Source: Pseudomonadota bacterium (GTDB taxonomy: Bacteria; Pseudomonadota; Gammaproteobacteria; Xanthomonadales; Ahniellaceae). From it: a stretch of 64,000 nucleotides of DNA. Made by a program: the position numbers and the translations under genes. The DNA lies in assembly GCA_022843465.1 (NCBI GenBank), contig JALHNO010000014.1, forward strand, positions 1 through 64,000, written 5' to 3'. This document shows, piece by piece, positions 46,894-54,994 of the stretch (position 1 is the first letter of the stretch; every line of letters begins with the position of its first letter). The notes under the pieces are model-generated. The model was not told the origin of the DNA, ran no database searches, and worked only from the letters and a program-made list of their open reading frames with translations.

Positions 46894-47118
46894 TCAGGCG
46901 GTTCGCCCGCTGCTTTGGGCGCGCGCGAAGTCGTCCTCCTTACCCACATCTGGCATCGAAGCCAGTACTTCGGCAAAGCTGCGTCGCCGTGGCTTGGCAA
47001 TCGCAGCAGCCAGCAAGGCGCGTACCTCGGCCTCCATGCTGCGGGCATTGCGCGCGGCACGTTCGCGCAGGCCTTGCGCCACGTCGTCGTCAAGATCTCG
47101 GATATGCAGAGTGGCCAT
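46894..47118 (-). CDS. vapB: VapB/FitA-type antitoxin
   Basis: The 74-residue protein is an Arc/MetJ-type ribbon-helix-helix DNA-binding antitoxin (ATLHIRDLDDDVAQGLRERA) with an alanine-rich tail (FAEVLASMPD) that would wrap the PIN toxin. The ATG is at 47116-47118. It is the first gene of the pair. Confidence 0.87.
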   Translation of the reverse strand: MATLHIRDLDDDVAQGLRERAARNARSMEAEVRALLAAAIAKPRRRSFAEVLASMPDVGKEDDFARAQSSGRTA

Positions 47119-47171
47119 GGCGCGGATCTCCAACTGGATGCAAGCAATGCTAGCATTGCTCAAACCCGCCC

Positions 47172-48560
47172 TCAAGGCAGCAACTTGCCCGGGTTCAGGA
47201 TGCCATCGGGATCGAACTGGCCCTTGATCGCCTGCATCATGGCCAGCGTAGCCGGGTCGATTGCCTTGCTCATGAACGGGCGCTTGGCGATGCCGATGCC
47301 GTGTTCGCCACTGAGCGTGCCACCGAGGGCGATCACCTGATCGAAGACCTCGGCGAGCGCGCTCGGCGCATTGCCTGCCTGCGCCGAATTCGCGGGATCG
47401 AACATCAGGTTCACGTGCAGATTGCCATTGCCGGCATGACCAAAGCAGACGATGGGAATGCCGCTGCGTCGGGAGATCGCGCCGACCGTGGCAACCAGAT
47501 CGGGCACGCGTGAAACCGGCACCACCACATCTTCGTTGATCTTCTCCGGCGCGATGCTGCGCAGCGCTGGCGACAGCGCCTTGCGGGCGGCCCACAGCTG
47601 GCGCACCTCGTCCTCGTTGCCGGCGCTGTCCAGGCTGATCAGACCATCGCCGTGCGCGGCTCTGGATACCGCGTCGACGCTGGCCTGGATGGCGGCGTGG
47701 CTGCCATCAACCTCGATCATCAACAGGGCACCGGCAGCTGGAATGTCGGCACCGCCGATTTCGCGAGCCAGACGCACGGCTTCGCCGTCCATGAACTCGA
47801 GCGCGCACGGCGTTGCCGGCTGGCGCATGATGCGTGCCACCGCAGCGGCGGCGCTGGCGACGTCGCGGTAGAGCGCGCGCAGCGTGCGCACGGTCTCGGG
47901 CAGTGGCGTCAGTTTCAGTGTCGCCTGGGTGATGATCGCCAGTGTGCCTTCGGAGCCGACCAGGAAGCGGGTCAGGTCATAACCGGTTGCGCCCTTGGTC
48001 GTGCGCGTGCCACAGCGCAGCAGCGCGCCGGTACCGGCCACGGCATCGAGGGCCAGCACATTGTCGCGGCAGGCACCGTACTTGACCGCGCGCGGTCCGC
48101 CGGCATTGCAGGCGAGATTGCCGCCGATCGATGAGTACGCGGCGCTGGTGGGATCGGGTGGCCAGAACAGACCATGCGGGCGCAGCGCGGCCTGCAGATC
48201 GCCATTGAGCACGCCCGGCTCGACCACGGCGGCGCGGTTGTCGGGATCGATCTCGATGATCCGTCGCATGCGTTCGAGACTGAGCACGATGCCGCCGGCC
48301 AGTGGCACGGTGGCACCCGTTGTATTGGTTCCCTGGCCACGGGCGACCAGTGGCACCCGATGCGCGCGGCAGGCGGCGACGATCGCGATTACGTCATCCT
48401 GGTTGTGGGCCCAGGCCACCGCCTGCGGCAGGGCTTCAATACGCGAGTTGTCGTAGGCATAGCTCAGTCGATCTGCCTGCGCGGTGCTGAAGCCCTGTGG
48501 CGCAAGCTGCCTCTCCAGTGCGCGCTGCAATTCCACCGGCAGGGGCGTCTGCTCGCTCAT
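47172..48560 (-). CDS. FAD-binding oxidase, GlcD/D-lactate dehydrogenase type
   Basis: The 462-residue flavoenzyme has a VAO-type FAD-binding domain (ARGQGTNTTGATVPLAGGIV, SSIGGNLACNAGGPRAVKYG, GATGYDLTRFLVGSEGTLAI) and a C-terminal FAD-oxidase domain ending GIGIAKRPFM and DPDGILNPGK. Relatives oxidise D-lactate, glycolate or D-2-hydroxyglutarate. It is not next to GlcE/GlcF-like subunits, so it is probably a single-subunit D-2-hydroxyacid dehydrogenase. The start shares a base with the yraN stop. Confidence 0.87.
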   Translation of the reverse strand: MSEQTPLPVELQRALERQLAPQGFSTAQADRLSYAYDNSRIEALPQAVAWAHNQDDVIAIVAACRAHRVPLVARGQGTNTTGATVPLAGGIVLSLERMRRIIEIDPDNRAAVVEPGVLNGDLQAALRPHGLFWPPDPTSAAYSSIGGNLACNAGGPRAVKYGACRDNVLALDAVAGTGALLRCGTRTTKGATGYDLTRFLVGSEGTLAIITQATLKLTPLPETVRTLRALYRDVASAAAAVARIMRQPATPCALEFMDGEAVRLAREIGGADIPAAGALLMIEVDGSHAAIQASVDAVSRAAHGDGLISLDSAGNEDEVRQLWAARKALSPALRSIAPEKINEDVVVPVSRVPDLVATVGAISRRSGIPIVCFGHAGNGNLHVNLMFDPANSAQAGNAPSALAEVFDQVIALGGTLSGEHGIGIAKRPFMSKAIDPATLAMMQAIKGQFDPDGILNPGKLLP

Positions 48561-48925
48561 CAGGACAACCGGAAGGCATCGCGGATCCACTCGACCTCGG
48601 GTTTGTCGAGTGAGCCGCCGACCGCAAAGACATCGAAGCGGCAGGGCAGTCGCGCCATTGCTGGCTGGGCCTGCAGAAAAAACTGGGCAGCGGCGACCAG
48701 ACGCGCCTGCTTGCGCGGATCGACCGAGGCGATGGCGCCGCCGTAGTTCCGGCTGTTGCGAAAGCGCACTTCGGCGAACACCAGGACATCGGCGTCGCGC
48801 AGTATCAGGTCGATCTCGCCATGGCGGCAGCGCATATTGCGTTCGACCAGTCGCAGGCCATGGGCCAGCGCATGCGACTCGGCAAGCGATTCGAAGGCGA
48901 GGCCACGGGCACCGGTGGCGGCCAT
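48560..48925 (-). CDS. yraN: YraN family (UPF0102) endonuclease-like protein
   Basis: The 121-residue protein has the RMRCRHGEIDLI-type region (here RNMRCRHGEIDLILRDADVL) and VFAEVRFRNS, the signature of the YraN family, which has a restriction-endonuclease-like fold. It sits immediately after lppC (1 bp gap) and before the GlcD-like gene, as in many proteobacteria. Function is not established. Confidence 0.87.
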   Translation of the reverse strand: MAATGARGLAFESLAESHALAHGLRLVERNMRCRHGEIDLILRDADVLVFAEVRFRNSRNYGGAIASVDPRKQARLVAAAQFFLQAQPAMARLPCRFDVFAVGGSLDKPEVEWIRDAFRLS

Positions 48926-48926
48926 C

Positions 48927-50819
48927 TCAATTGCCGGGCGCTGCGATGACAGGTTCCAGCCGCACGCCCGAAGCAGACAGCAGGGACTCCGACAGGATCG
49001 GCAGACCATTGTGGAAACGATAGCCACTGGGCAGGCGACGCACGCGACCAAAGCCGTCGATCAGCAACTGCCCGCTGGCGCCGGCCAGATAGCTGCCGGG
49101 CTGCCCGCGCAGATGTGCCAGATAGGGCAGCAGGCGACAGGCGTCCATGCCAAAGGCAAACAGGCGTGAGCTGCTGGTGGCGCTTGGCAGGGCCGCGCTC
49201 AGTTGTTCGCGACTCACGCCGATGGCAGTGCTGCTGTCAAAGAGAAAGGGTGCGTCAAGAAAGCTCAGTCCATCGAGGTCGCGGTCGGCGGTGATCGTGC
49301 TGCTACCCGAGCCGATATGCGAGGTCGCCAGCACGATCAGGCCATCCTGTCCGCGTACGCGCAACTGCGGCATCAGCATGCGACCCTGGGCGCCACGCAG
49401 CGCGACGAACAGGGCCTGCGGACCATCCGGCCTGAGCACCGGAATCAGGCGTGGCTTGGGCGCCGGCAGCGGATTGCCAATCTCGTCGAGTGCAACGGTT
49501 GGCGAGACCGGTTCGGCCTCGAAACGGGGTTCGCCGACCAGGGCGTCGAGTTCCTCATTGAATTTCACGGTGCCCGGTGCGACCCGGCGTTCGCCCAGCA
49601 TAGTCCCGCCGAGTGCGCGGAACTGGGCCGAGAAGGCGCGGCCGGCGCGTTCCGCCCAGTCTTCCTGCGAGATGATGACGGCGGCGCGCTGGATGCCGGA
49701 CTCGAACAGACGCTCAGCCGCCAGTGCGGCTTCCTCTTCGGGCGCCAGGCCAAACTGGAACTGTCCCGCGGGCGGTATCACACTGGCTTCCGACTGATTC
49801 AGCGCCAGTACCGTCACCGCTTTCGGGACCGCCGCAAAAACGGCTTCAACCTGACTGCGCTCCAACGGACCGACCAGGGTATTGGCGCCCTCTGCCACCG
49901 CACTCGCGACCGCTTGCTGCAGGGTCGCCAGATCGGCACCGGTGTCGTAGATGCGCAACTCGCTGCGGCTGCCGGCGTCGGCGGCAAACCATCCCGCCAT
50001 GAAGCCATCGCGCACCGCCGCGCCCGCCGCTGCAAAGTCGCCACTGAGCGGCAGCAGCAGCCCAATGCGGCCGGGGTCCTGGTAGCCCTCGGCCGTCGCC
50101 ACGCCGTCGGCACCGGTCAGCCACGCGCCGACCGGGTTGCTTGCGCGCAGTTCGGCACGGGCCGGGAAGGCACCGTGTTCACGCAGTGAACGCTCAAGCC
50201 AGGGACGGCGCAGATCGGATGCATTGACAGCACGCAGGGTTTCGCTCAAAAGCTCGACGTTCAGCGGCTTGAGCAATTCGATGACTGCCGCCTCGTTATC
50301 GCTGCGCTCCCGGGCATCGAGCAGGGCATGCAGTCTTGCGCGTTCGTTCATTGCCTCGATCGGGCGGCCATTGCCGGCGAGTGCCTTGGCGCGCAGTTCC
50401 AGTACCCGGCTGCGCTCGGAATCCGGAATCTGCTCATCCGGCAGGGTAAGCAGGGCATCGGCTTCGGCAAACTGCCCCTGCACCAGCAGGGCTTCGGCGA
50501 GCAGCAGATCGATCTGCAGATTCTGCGCGGGATCGAGATCCTTGCGCTTGATGCTGTCGAGCACCCGGCGTACTTCACCGAACTCGCCTTCGTCGCGCCA
50601 GGCCTCGGCGGCCAGCAATAGATAGTGCGCGCGCTGGCTGCGCTTGCTCTTGGCAAGTCGCTCGTACTCCTGCGCGGCGAACACCAGATTGCCCGAGGCA
50701 ATCGCCGCCTCGGCTTGGGTGGCCGGTTCCGGCTTCGTCTGCTTCGGTGCGCTGACGCAACCGGCAAGGGTCAGGGCCGCCAGCAGCGGGACCAGGAACG
50801 GGCCTACGATATTTCGCAT
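48927..50819 (-). CDS. lppC: LppC/LpoA-like outer-membrane lipoprotein, PBP activator
   Basis: The 630-residue protein has a lipobox LTLAGC near residue 20, an N-terminal TPR-like half (to about 270) and a C-terminal half with a type I periplasmic-binding fold (GRIGLLLPLSGDFAAAGAAV, then AVIISQEDWAERAGRAF). This is the LpoA plan, which stimulates the peptidoglycan synthase PBP1a from the outer membrane. It is divergent from rsmI with 46 bp between starts, the usual arrangement in proteobacteria. Confidence 0.88.
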   Translation of the reverse strand: MRNIVGPFLVPLLAALTLAGCVSAPKQTKPEPATQAEAAIASGNLVFAAQEYERLAKSKRSQRAHYLLLAAEAWRDEGEFGEVRRVLDSIKRKDLDPAQNLQIDLLLAEALLVQGQFAEADALLTLPDEQIPDSERSRVLELRAKALAGNGRPIEAMNERARLHALLDARERSDNEAAVIELLKPLNVELLSETLRAVNASDLRRPWLERSLREHGAFPARAELRASNPVGAWLTGADGVATAEGYQDPGRIGLLLPLSGDFAAAGAAVRDGFMAGWFAADAGSRSELRIYDTGADLATLQQAVASAVAEGANTLVGPLERSQVEAVFAAVPKAVTVLALNQSEASVIPPAGQFQFGLAPEEEAALAAERLFESGIQRAAVIISQEDWAERAGRAFSAQFRALGGTMLGERRVAPGTVKFNEELDALVGEPRFEAEPVSPTVALDEIGNPLPAPKPRLIPVLRPDGPQALFVALRGAQGRMLMPQLRVRGQDGLIVLATSHIGSGSSTITADRDLDGLSFLDAPFLFDSSTAIGVSREQLSAALPSATSSSRLFAFGMDACRLLPYLAHLRGQPGSYLAGASGQLLIDGFGRVRRLPSGYRFHNGLPILSESLLSASGVRLEPVIAAPGN

Positions 50820-50865
50820 CAGCAACTCGCATTTCGCCGCAATGACCGCGATGATAGCGAAAGCC

Positions 50866-51855
50866 ATGTCCAAACCTCGCAAACCGATCACAGGCCGCAC
50901 CAAGCGGGCTCCGCAGTCGCCTTCACAAGTCGTCAGCGCAAGCGCAAGCGGGCTGCCACTGCGCTCCGATACGCCGTCGCCGGAGCCGGACTCGACCGGC
51001 GTGGCTGCAGGCGGCAACCCGACTGCGGCCGGCTGTCTGTACGTGGTCGCCACCCCGATCGGCCACCGCGATGATCTGAGCCAGCGCGCGATCGCCACCT
51101 TGCGCGCGGTCGACGTGATCGCCTGCGAGGATACCCGTCACAGCGCGGTGCTGCTCAATGGCATTGGCGCCGACGGCAAGCGCCTGGCGCTGCATGATCA
51201 CAATGAGGATGCTGCCAGCCACGGACTGATTGCCCAGATGCTGGCCGGAACCCGGGTGGCGCTGATTTCGGATGCTGGCACACCACTGGTCAGTGATCCC
51301 GGATTCCGACTCGTCCGCGCCGCCGCCGCAGCCGGTGTGCGGGTGGTGCCGATCCCGGGACCGAGTGCGCTGATTGCGGCGCTCTCGGTAGCGGGGCTGC
51401 CGACCGATCGCTTCAGTTTCGAGGGTTTTCTGCCGAACCGGTCTGGCGCACGCCGGGAATTGTTGCGTGGTCTGCGCAGTGATGCACGGACCCTGGTGTT
51501 TTACGAGGCGCGCCATCGCATCGTGGAGTCGCTGCGCGATATGCGCGACGAACTGGGCGCCGAGCGTGCGGTCGTTGTCGCCCGCGAGTTGACCAAGACC
51601 TTCGAGACCGTGCTGCGCGGAACCCTCGGCGAGGTACTGCGAAGCATCGAGTCCAATCCCGAGCAGCAACTCGGCGAGTTCGTGGTGATGCTCGCGGGCA
51701 TCGCCAGTGTCGATCACGAGCAGGCCCGGCTTGACGAGGGTGCCCGCATCCTCAAGCTGCTGCTGGCCGAGCTGCCCGCCAGCCGCGCGGTGCGGCTGGC
51801 GGCTGAGATTTCGGGCGCTCCGAAGAACGCCCTGTACAAACTCGTCGACGGCTGA
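50866..51855 (+). CDS. rsmI: 16S rRNA (cytidine(1402)-2'-O)-methyltransferase
   Basis: The 329-residue tetrapyrrole-methylase-fold enzyme has CLYVVATPIGHRDDLSQRA, CEDTRHS and SDAGTPLVSDPG, all typical of RsmI, which methylates the 2'-OH of C1402 in 16S rRNA. There is an unusual ~50-residue Ser/Pro-rich N-terminal stretch before the core compared with E. coli; ATG 50866 is the only in-frame ATG there, but a downstream GTG could be the true start. Divergent from lppC. Confidence 0.9.
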   Translation: MSKPRKPITGRTKRAPQSPSQVVSASASGLPLRSDTPSPEPDSTGVAAGGNPTAAGCLYVVATPIGHRDDLSQRAIATLRAVDVIACEDTRHSAVLLNGIGADGKRLALHDHNEDAASHGLIAQMLAGTRVALISDAGTPLVSDPGFRLVRAAAAAGVRVVPIPGPSALIAALSVAGLPTDRFSFEGFLPNRSGARRELLRGLRSDARTLVFYEARHRIVESLRDMRDELGAERAVVVARELTKTFETVLRGTLGEVLRSIESNPEQQLGEFVVMLAGIASVDHEQARLDEGARILKLLLAELPASRAVRLAAEISGAPKNALYKLVDG

Positions 51856-51888
51856 TCGTCGCGTGCCTGGGTGCTGCCAGTGCGCCAT

Positions 51889-53022
51889 TCAATCGCTGGC
51901 CAGCGTCGGCAGCCAGGCCCGCGCCGCCGAGATCATATCGCTGAACATGCCGGCTGCTGTCACCGCCGGGCCGGCGCCAGGGCCGCGGATACAAAGGGGC
52001 AGGGCGTCGTGGTACTCGCTCTGGATGCGCACGATGTTCTCGCCGCCGGCCAGACTGGCCAATACCGAATCAAGTGGCTCGGCGCGCACCGAGATTCGCG
52101 CCTGCCCGGCCAGTTGCCAGCTGGCGACCGCGACCAGCTTTTGCCGATGGGCCAGCGCGCGCGCGGCCCGCTCCGACCATTCGGCATCCAGCGTCCCGGC
52201 CAACAGTGCGTCGAGCGAGACGTCATCGGGCAACAAGGCGTCGACGCGAATCTGCTCGGGCTCCAGCCGCTGTCCAGCTTCGCGTGCGAGGATCAGCAGC
52301 TTGCGCCGAAGATCGCTGAAGCCGATATCTTCCAGCGGATCGGGTTCGGTGTAGCCGAGCCGGATCGCCTCGGCGACGGCGGCTGACAGGGGTGTGCCCT
52401 GTTGCACCCGCGTCAGGATGAATGACAGCGATCCCGACAGCACGCCTTCGATGCCAAGGACACGTTCGCCGCGCGCCGCCAGACTGTGCAGGGTACTGAT
52501 CACCGGAAGTGCCGCGCCGACCGTGGTTTCGTAGTGCAGTGGTGCCTTGCCGGCGGCGGCGCGCAATGCCAGCCAGTCGGAATAGCGCGCCGAATGCGCG
52601 CGCTTGTTGGCGGTCACGATGCCGATGCCTGCGTTCAACAGTGGAACATAGGCATCCGCCCATTGCTGGCTGCCGGAGGCGTCGACCAGGATGCAGGGAC
52701 CGGCAAGATCGTGCAGCTGCTGCAGCGGATCGCTGTGCGTCAGCGTCGCCTGCGCCATACGGGTTGGCGCTGCGAGCGGTGCCATGCCGGCGGCGTCGAA
52801 GCAGCTGCCATGACGATCAAAGGCGCCCGCCAGCACCAGCCGAATGCCGCAGCGGTCTTCCAGTGTCGGCTGTTCGCGCGCGAGCTGGGCACGCAGCGCC
52901 GAGGCAACCCGGCCGCGGGCGCCGGCAATTACCAGGCTGACGCGATTGCGTTCGATCCGCGTTGCCGGCGGCGGCCGGGCCTCGTCGGCGAGGGTGACGA
53001 TGCTGCGCAGAGCGGCGTTCAT
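51889..53022 (-). CDS. hom: Homoserine dehydrogenase
   Basis: The 377-residue enzyme makes homoserine from aspartate semialdehyde with NAD(P)H, at the branch to threonine and methionine. It has VSLVIAGARGRVASALRAQL (nucleotide site, a variant GxxGxVG), GIVTANKRAHS, and the substrate region GIEGVLSGSLSFILTRVQQG, then GYTEPDPLEDIGFSDLRRK. It is a monofunctional form without an aspartokinase or C-terminal ACT domain, closest to the C-terminal half of ThrA/MetL. AGGAG precedes the ATG at 53020-53022 on its strand. A 24-codon ORF overlaps the start, and an attenuator with a leader peptide lies further upstream. Confidence 0.93.
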   Translation of the reverse strand: MNAALRSIVTLADEARPPPATRIERNRVSLVIAGARGRVASALRAQLAREQPTLEDRCGIRLVLAGAFDRHGSCFDAAGMAPLAAPTRMAQATLTHSDPLQQLHDLAGPCILVDASGSQQWADAYVPLLNAGIGIVTANKRAHSARYSDWLALRAAAGKAPLHYETTVGAALPVISTLHSLAARGERVLGIEGVLSGSLSFILTRVQQGTPLSAAVAEAIRLGYTEPDPLEDIGFSDLRRKLLILAREAGQRLEPEQIRVDALLPDDVSLDALLAGTLDAEWSERAARALAHRQKLVAVASWQLAGQARISVRAEPLDSVLASLAGGENIVRIQSEYHDALPLCIRGPGAGPAVTAAGMFSDMISAARAWLPTLASD

Positions 53023-53093
53023 TGCCGTCGCTCCTGGCCACATCGCGCGGCAAATTCTGCATTCGGTGCCATTGCGGGCGGCTGGATCTTCAT
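53019..53093 (-). CDS. Small 24-codon ORF overlapping the hom start
   Basis: An ATG at 53091-53093, after AAGGAG with six-base spacing (the best ribosome site in the region), opens a 24-residue ORF (MKIQPPAMAPNAEFAARCGQ...) whose TGA overlaps the hom ATG by 4 bp. It lies between the attenuator terminator and hom, so it is on the hom transcript only when the terminator is read through. It could couple translation or be a real small protein. Confidence 0.5.
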   Translation of the reverse strand: MKIQPPAMAPNAEFAARCGQERRQ

Positions 53094-53145
53094 GCGGGGC
53101 TCCTTGGTGTATGAGTCCCGATCCGCTTTGCTGTCACACCGAAAC

Positions 53146-53179
53146 AAAAAACCCGCTCCGGTGCTGCCGTCGCGGGTTT
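53146..53179 (-). terminator. Attenuator terminator of the hom leader
   Basis: On the minus strand, ACCCGC-GA-CGG-CAGCA-CCG-GA-GCGGGT forms a stem with a tandem GA internal loop followed by TTTTTTG, between the leader peptide and the coding part of the transcript. It is a good Rho-independent terminator, 26 bp after the leader stop, as in thr/ilv attenuators. Confidence 0.85.
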
Positions 53180-53204
53180 CGGGGTTTGACTGGATTCACT
53201 CAGT

Positions 53205-53294
53205 TCAGGCAAGACCTCGATCCACGCGCGTTCGCATGCACATGGTAATGGGCATGGAGGACGTGGTGAGCGAGCGGCTGCCGAACAGATTCAT
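53205..53294 (-). CDS. Threonine/methionine-rich leader peptide of hom
   Basis: A 29-residue ORF begins MNLFGSRSLTTSSMPITMCM and ends in RTRVDRGLA. Within 14 codons (LTTSSMPITMCMRT) there are four Thr, three Met and one Ile codons, all end products downstream of homoserine. This and the terminator that follows are the layout of a transcription attenuator. There is no obvious Shine-Dalgarno, and the ATG falls near the predicted +1 of the promoter at 53301-53329, so it may be translated from a leaderless transcript. Confidence 0.75.
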   Translation of the reverse strand: MNLFGSRSLTTSSMPITMCMRTRVDRGLA

Positions 53295-53300
53295 GTCTCG

Positions 53301-53329
53301 ATTTAACGGCCCAGCTGAACCCAGGTCAA
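53301..53329 (-). promoter_or_regulatory. Promoter of the hom leader transcript
   Basis: On the minus strand TTGACC (53324-53329) and TTAAAT (53301-53306) are 17 bp apart, a good sigma70 match. The predicted start is about 53294, at the leader-peptide ATG. Confidence 0.65.
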
Positions 53330-53357
53330 GCACGAATCGCCTATCCGTATATAAGAA

Positions 53358-53387
53358 TTGGGAATGAGCCCGCGGCGTGACTACAAT
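53358..53387 (+). promoter_or_regulatory. Promoter of rnpB
   Basis: TTGGGA (53358-53363) and TACAAT (53382-53387), 18 bp apart, place the start near 53393-53395, matching the 5' end of the P1 stem. Divergent from the hom promoter; the two -35 elements are 29 bp apart. Confidence 0.65.
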
Positions 53388-53392
53388 GGCGG

Positions 53393-53763
53393 GCGGAGTC
53401 GGCCAGGCGATCGCGGTGTGCGCGAGTGCATCGAGGAAAGTCCGGGCTCCATAGGGCAGAGTGCCAGATAACGTCTGGGCGGCGCGAGTCGACGGAAAGT
53501 GCAACAGAGAACAGACCGCCGAACGGCATCGCAAGATGCGCGTGGCAAGGGTGAAACGGTGCGGTAAGAGCGCACCGCATGCGGGGCTAACGCCGCATGG
53601 CACGGCAAACCCCACTCGGAGCAAGATCAAATAGGGGGACGATACGGCGGCCCGTCGTGTTCCCGGGTAGATTGCTTGAGGCGTACGGCGACGTATTGCC
53701 CAGAGGAATGATCGTCGCTGGTCTTCGGGCCAGAACAGAACCCGGCTTATCGGCCGGCTCCGC
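53393..53763 (+). ncRNA. rnpB: RNase P RNA, bacterial class A
   Basis: The catalytic RNA of RNase P, which removes tRNA 5' leaders. P1 pairs GCGGAGTCGGCC with GGCCGGCTCCGC. Conserved blocks are present in order: GAGGAAAGTCCGGGCTCC, GGAAAGTGCAACAGAGA, AGGGTGAAACGGTGCGGTAA, the GGCAAACCCCACTCGGAGCA block, then ATAGG, and GGTAGATTGCTTGAG and ACAGAACCCGGCTTATCGG at the 3' end. About 371 nt; ends are set by P1 and are approximate to a few bases. Confidence 0.95.
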
Positions 53764-53830
53764 ACTTCTTCTCCAGCCGACGCGCTCGCGATCGCGTTGC
53801 TGTCGTCGTTGTCCCCACGGGGATTTCATG

Positions 53831-54015
53831 GTGCGGGGCTCGCCCCGCTGTGGTTGACGTTGCTCTTGCCGTTGTAGAGCGGGGCTTGCTCCGCTGTGTT
53901 TGATTTTTTCAATGCGGTTCGAAGCGCCAAGCGCAGCGGGGCAAGCCCCGCTACAAACGCGACGGCAGCCGCGAAGTCGAGTTCAACGCCGAGGACCGCG
54001 GGGGCAAGCCCCACT
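53831..54015. repeat. Cluster of GTAG/GCGGGGC palindromes (REP-like)
   Basis: Four copies of one palindrome family stand here: GCGGGGCTCGCCCCGC at 53833-53848, GTAGAGCGGGGCTTGCTCCGC from 53874, AGCGGGGCAAGCCCCGCTAC near 53935-53953, and GGGGCAAGCCCCA near 54001. They repeat the palindromes at 195-213 and 575-595 and flank the rnpB region. 53764-54051 has no gene. Confidence 0.75.
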
Positions 54016-54051
54016 CTTGCCGAGGGTGCCCGGCGAGTCGACGATTCGCGC

Positions 54052-54531
54052 TCAACACTGCCATAGATAGAGCACGCGCGGAACCGATTCGCTGTCGACG
54101 AAGCGCTCGGTCCGGGCCGGAGCCCAGTCCTTGATCGGGAAGCTCAGGGATACGATGCGCGCGCCGGGAGCGAGCTGGCTGCGCAGTCGCGCCGCAACCA
54201 TCTGCACCGACCAGTCGACCAGATAGATGAAAACGACGCTTGCCCCGGAAAGATCGAAATGCAGGGCATCGCCAAGCTCGAAACGCACGCGATCGGAAAC
54301 ACCCGCGGCAAGTGCCGCTTGTTGCGCCTGATCGATCCACCAGGATTCGATGTCGACGCCGAGGCCGCGCGCAGCGTAGTCGCGGGCCGCGGCAATCGCG
54401 ACCCGACCATCGCCGCAGCCCAGATCCAGCACGGTATCCTGCGCCCCCACTCCTGCCAGACGCAGCATGCGGTCGACCACGTCAGCCGGCGTCGCTACGT
54501 ACGGCGCGAGAATGTAGCGCAGTGGTTCCAT
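54052..54531 (-). CDS. Small class I SAM-dependent methyltransferase
   Basis: The 159-residue protein has motif I VLDLGCGDGRVAIAAA and an acidic GVDIES, then GDALHFDL. The N-terminal PYVATPADVVDRMLRLAGV resembles a substrate-binding lead-in found in small methyltransferases of this kind. The acceptor is unknown. Downstream is a REP cluster. No neighbour suggests a pathway. Confidence 0.78.
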   Translation of the reverse strand: MEPLRYILAPYVATPADVVDRMLRLAGVGAQDTVLDLGCGDGRVAIAAARDYAARGLGVDIESWWIDQAQQAALAAGVSDRVRFELGDALHFDLSGASVVFIYLVDWSVQMVAARLRSQLAPGARIVSLSFPIKDWAPARTERFVDSESVPRVLYLWQC

Positions 54532-54672
54532 GGTGCTCGTTCGCTGGTATCGAGGAATCGGGTCAGACTTTCCATTCTACGTCGGCGTCAGCAATTGCGG
54601 GAGCTGCTGTGCCCAGAGATCGACGGCGGCTGGCCTGTGCTAGCCTCAAGACTTCAACCGGAGGAGTCGGCC

Positions 54673-54933
54673 ATGTCCATGTCACTGGAATCCCTGATCA
54701 TTGTTCTGCTGATTGGCGGTATCGCCGGCTGGCTCGCCGGTCTGATCATGAAGGGTCGCGGTTTTGGCATACTCGGCAATATTGTTGTCGGCATACTCGG
54801 CGCCTTCGTCGGCAGCTGGCTGCTCGGTCTGTTCGGCGTGGTGATCGGTGGAGGCATCATCGGCGCGATCCTCAATGCGATGATCGGCGCGATCTTCCTG
54901 CTGTTCGTGATCAGCCTGATCAAGCGTGCCTGA
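54673..54933 (+). CDS. GlsB/YeaQ/YmgE family small membrane protein
   Basis: The 86-residue protein has three hydrophobic glycine-rich segments (IIVLLIGGIAGWLAGLIMKG, GFGILGNIVVGILGAFVGSW, GGGIIGAILNAMIGAIF) of the transglycosylase-associated/YeaQ family, of unknown function and often stress-induced. GGAGGAG precedes the ATG. It may be in one transcript with the next gene (61-bp gap). Confidence 0.87.
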   Translation: MSMSLESLIIVLLIGGIAGWLAGLIMKGRGFGILGNIVVGILGAFVGSWLLGLFGVVIGGGIIGAILNAMIGAIFLLFVISLIKRA

Positions 54934-54994
54934 ATCGGTCCACTCAACGTCTGCCGCGGTCGCCGCAGTGACGCGTATCCATAAGGAATAGCTC

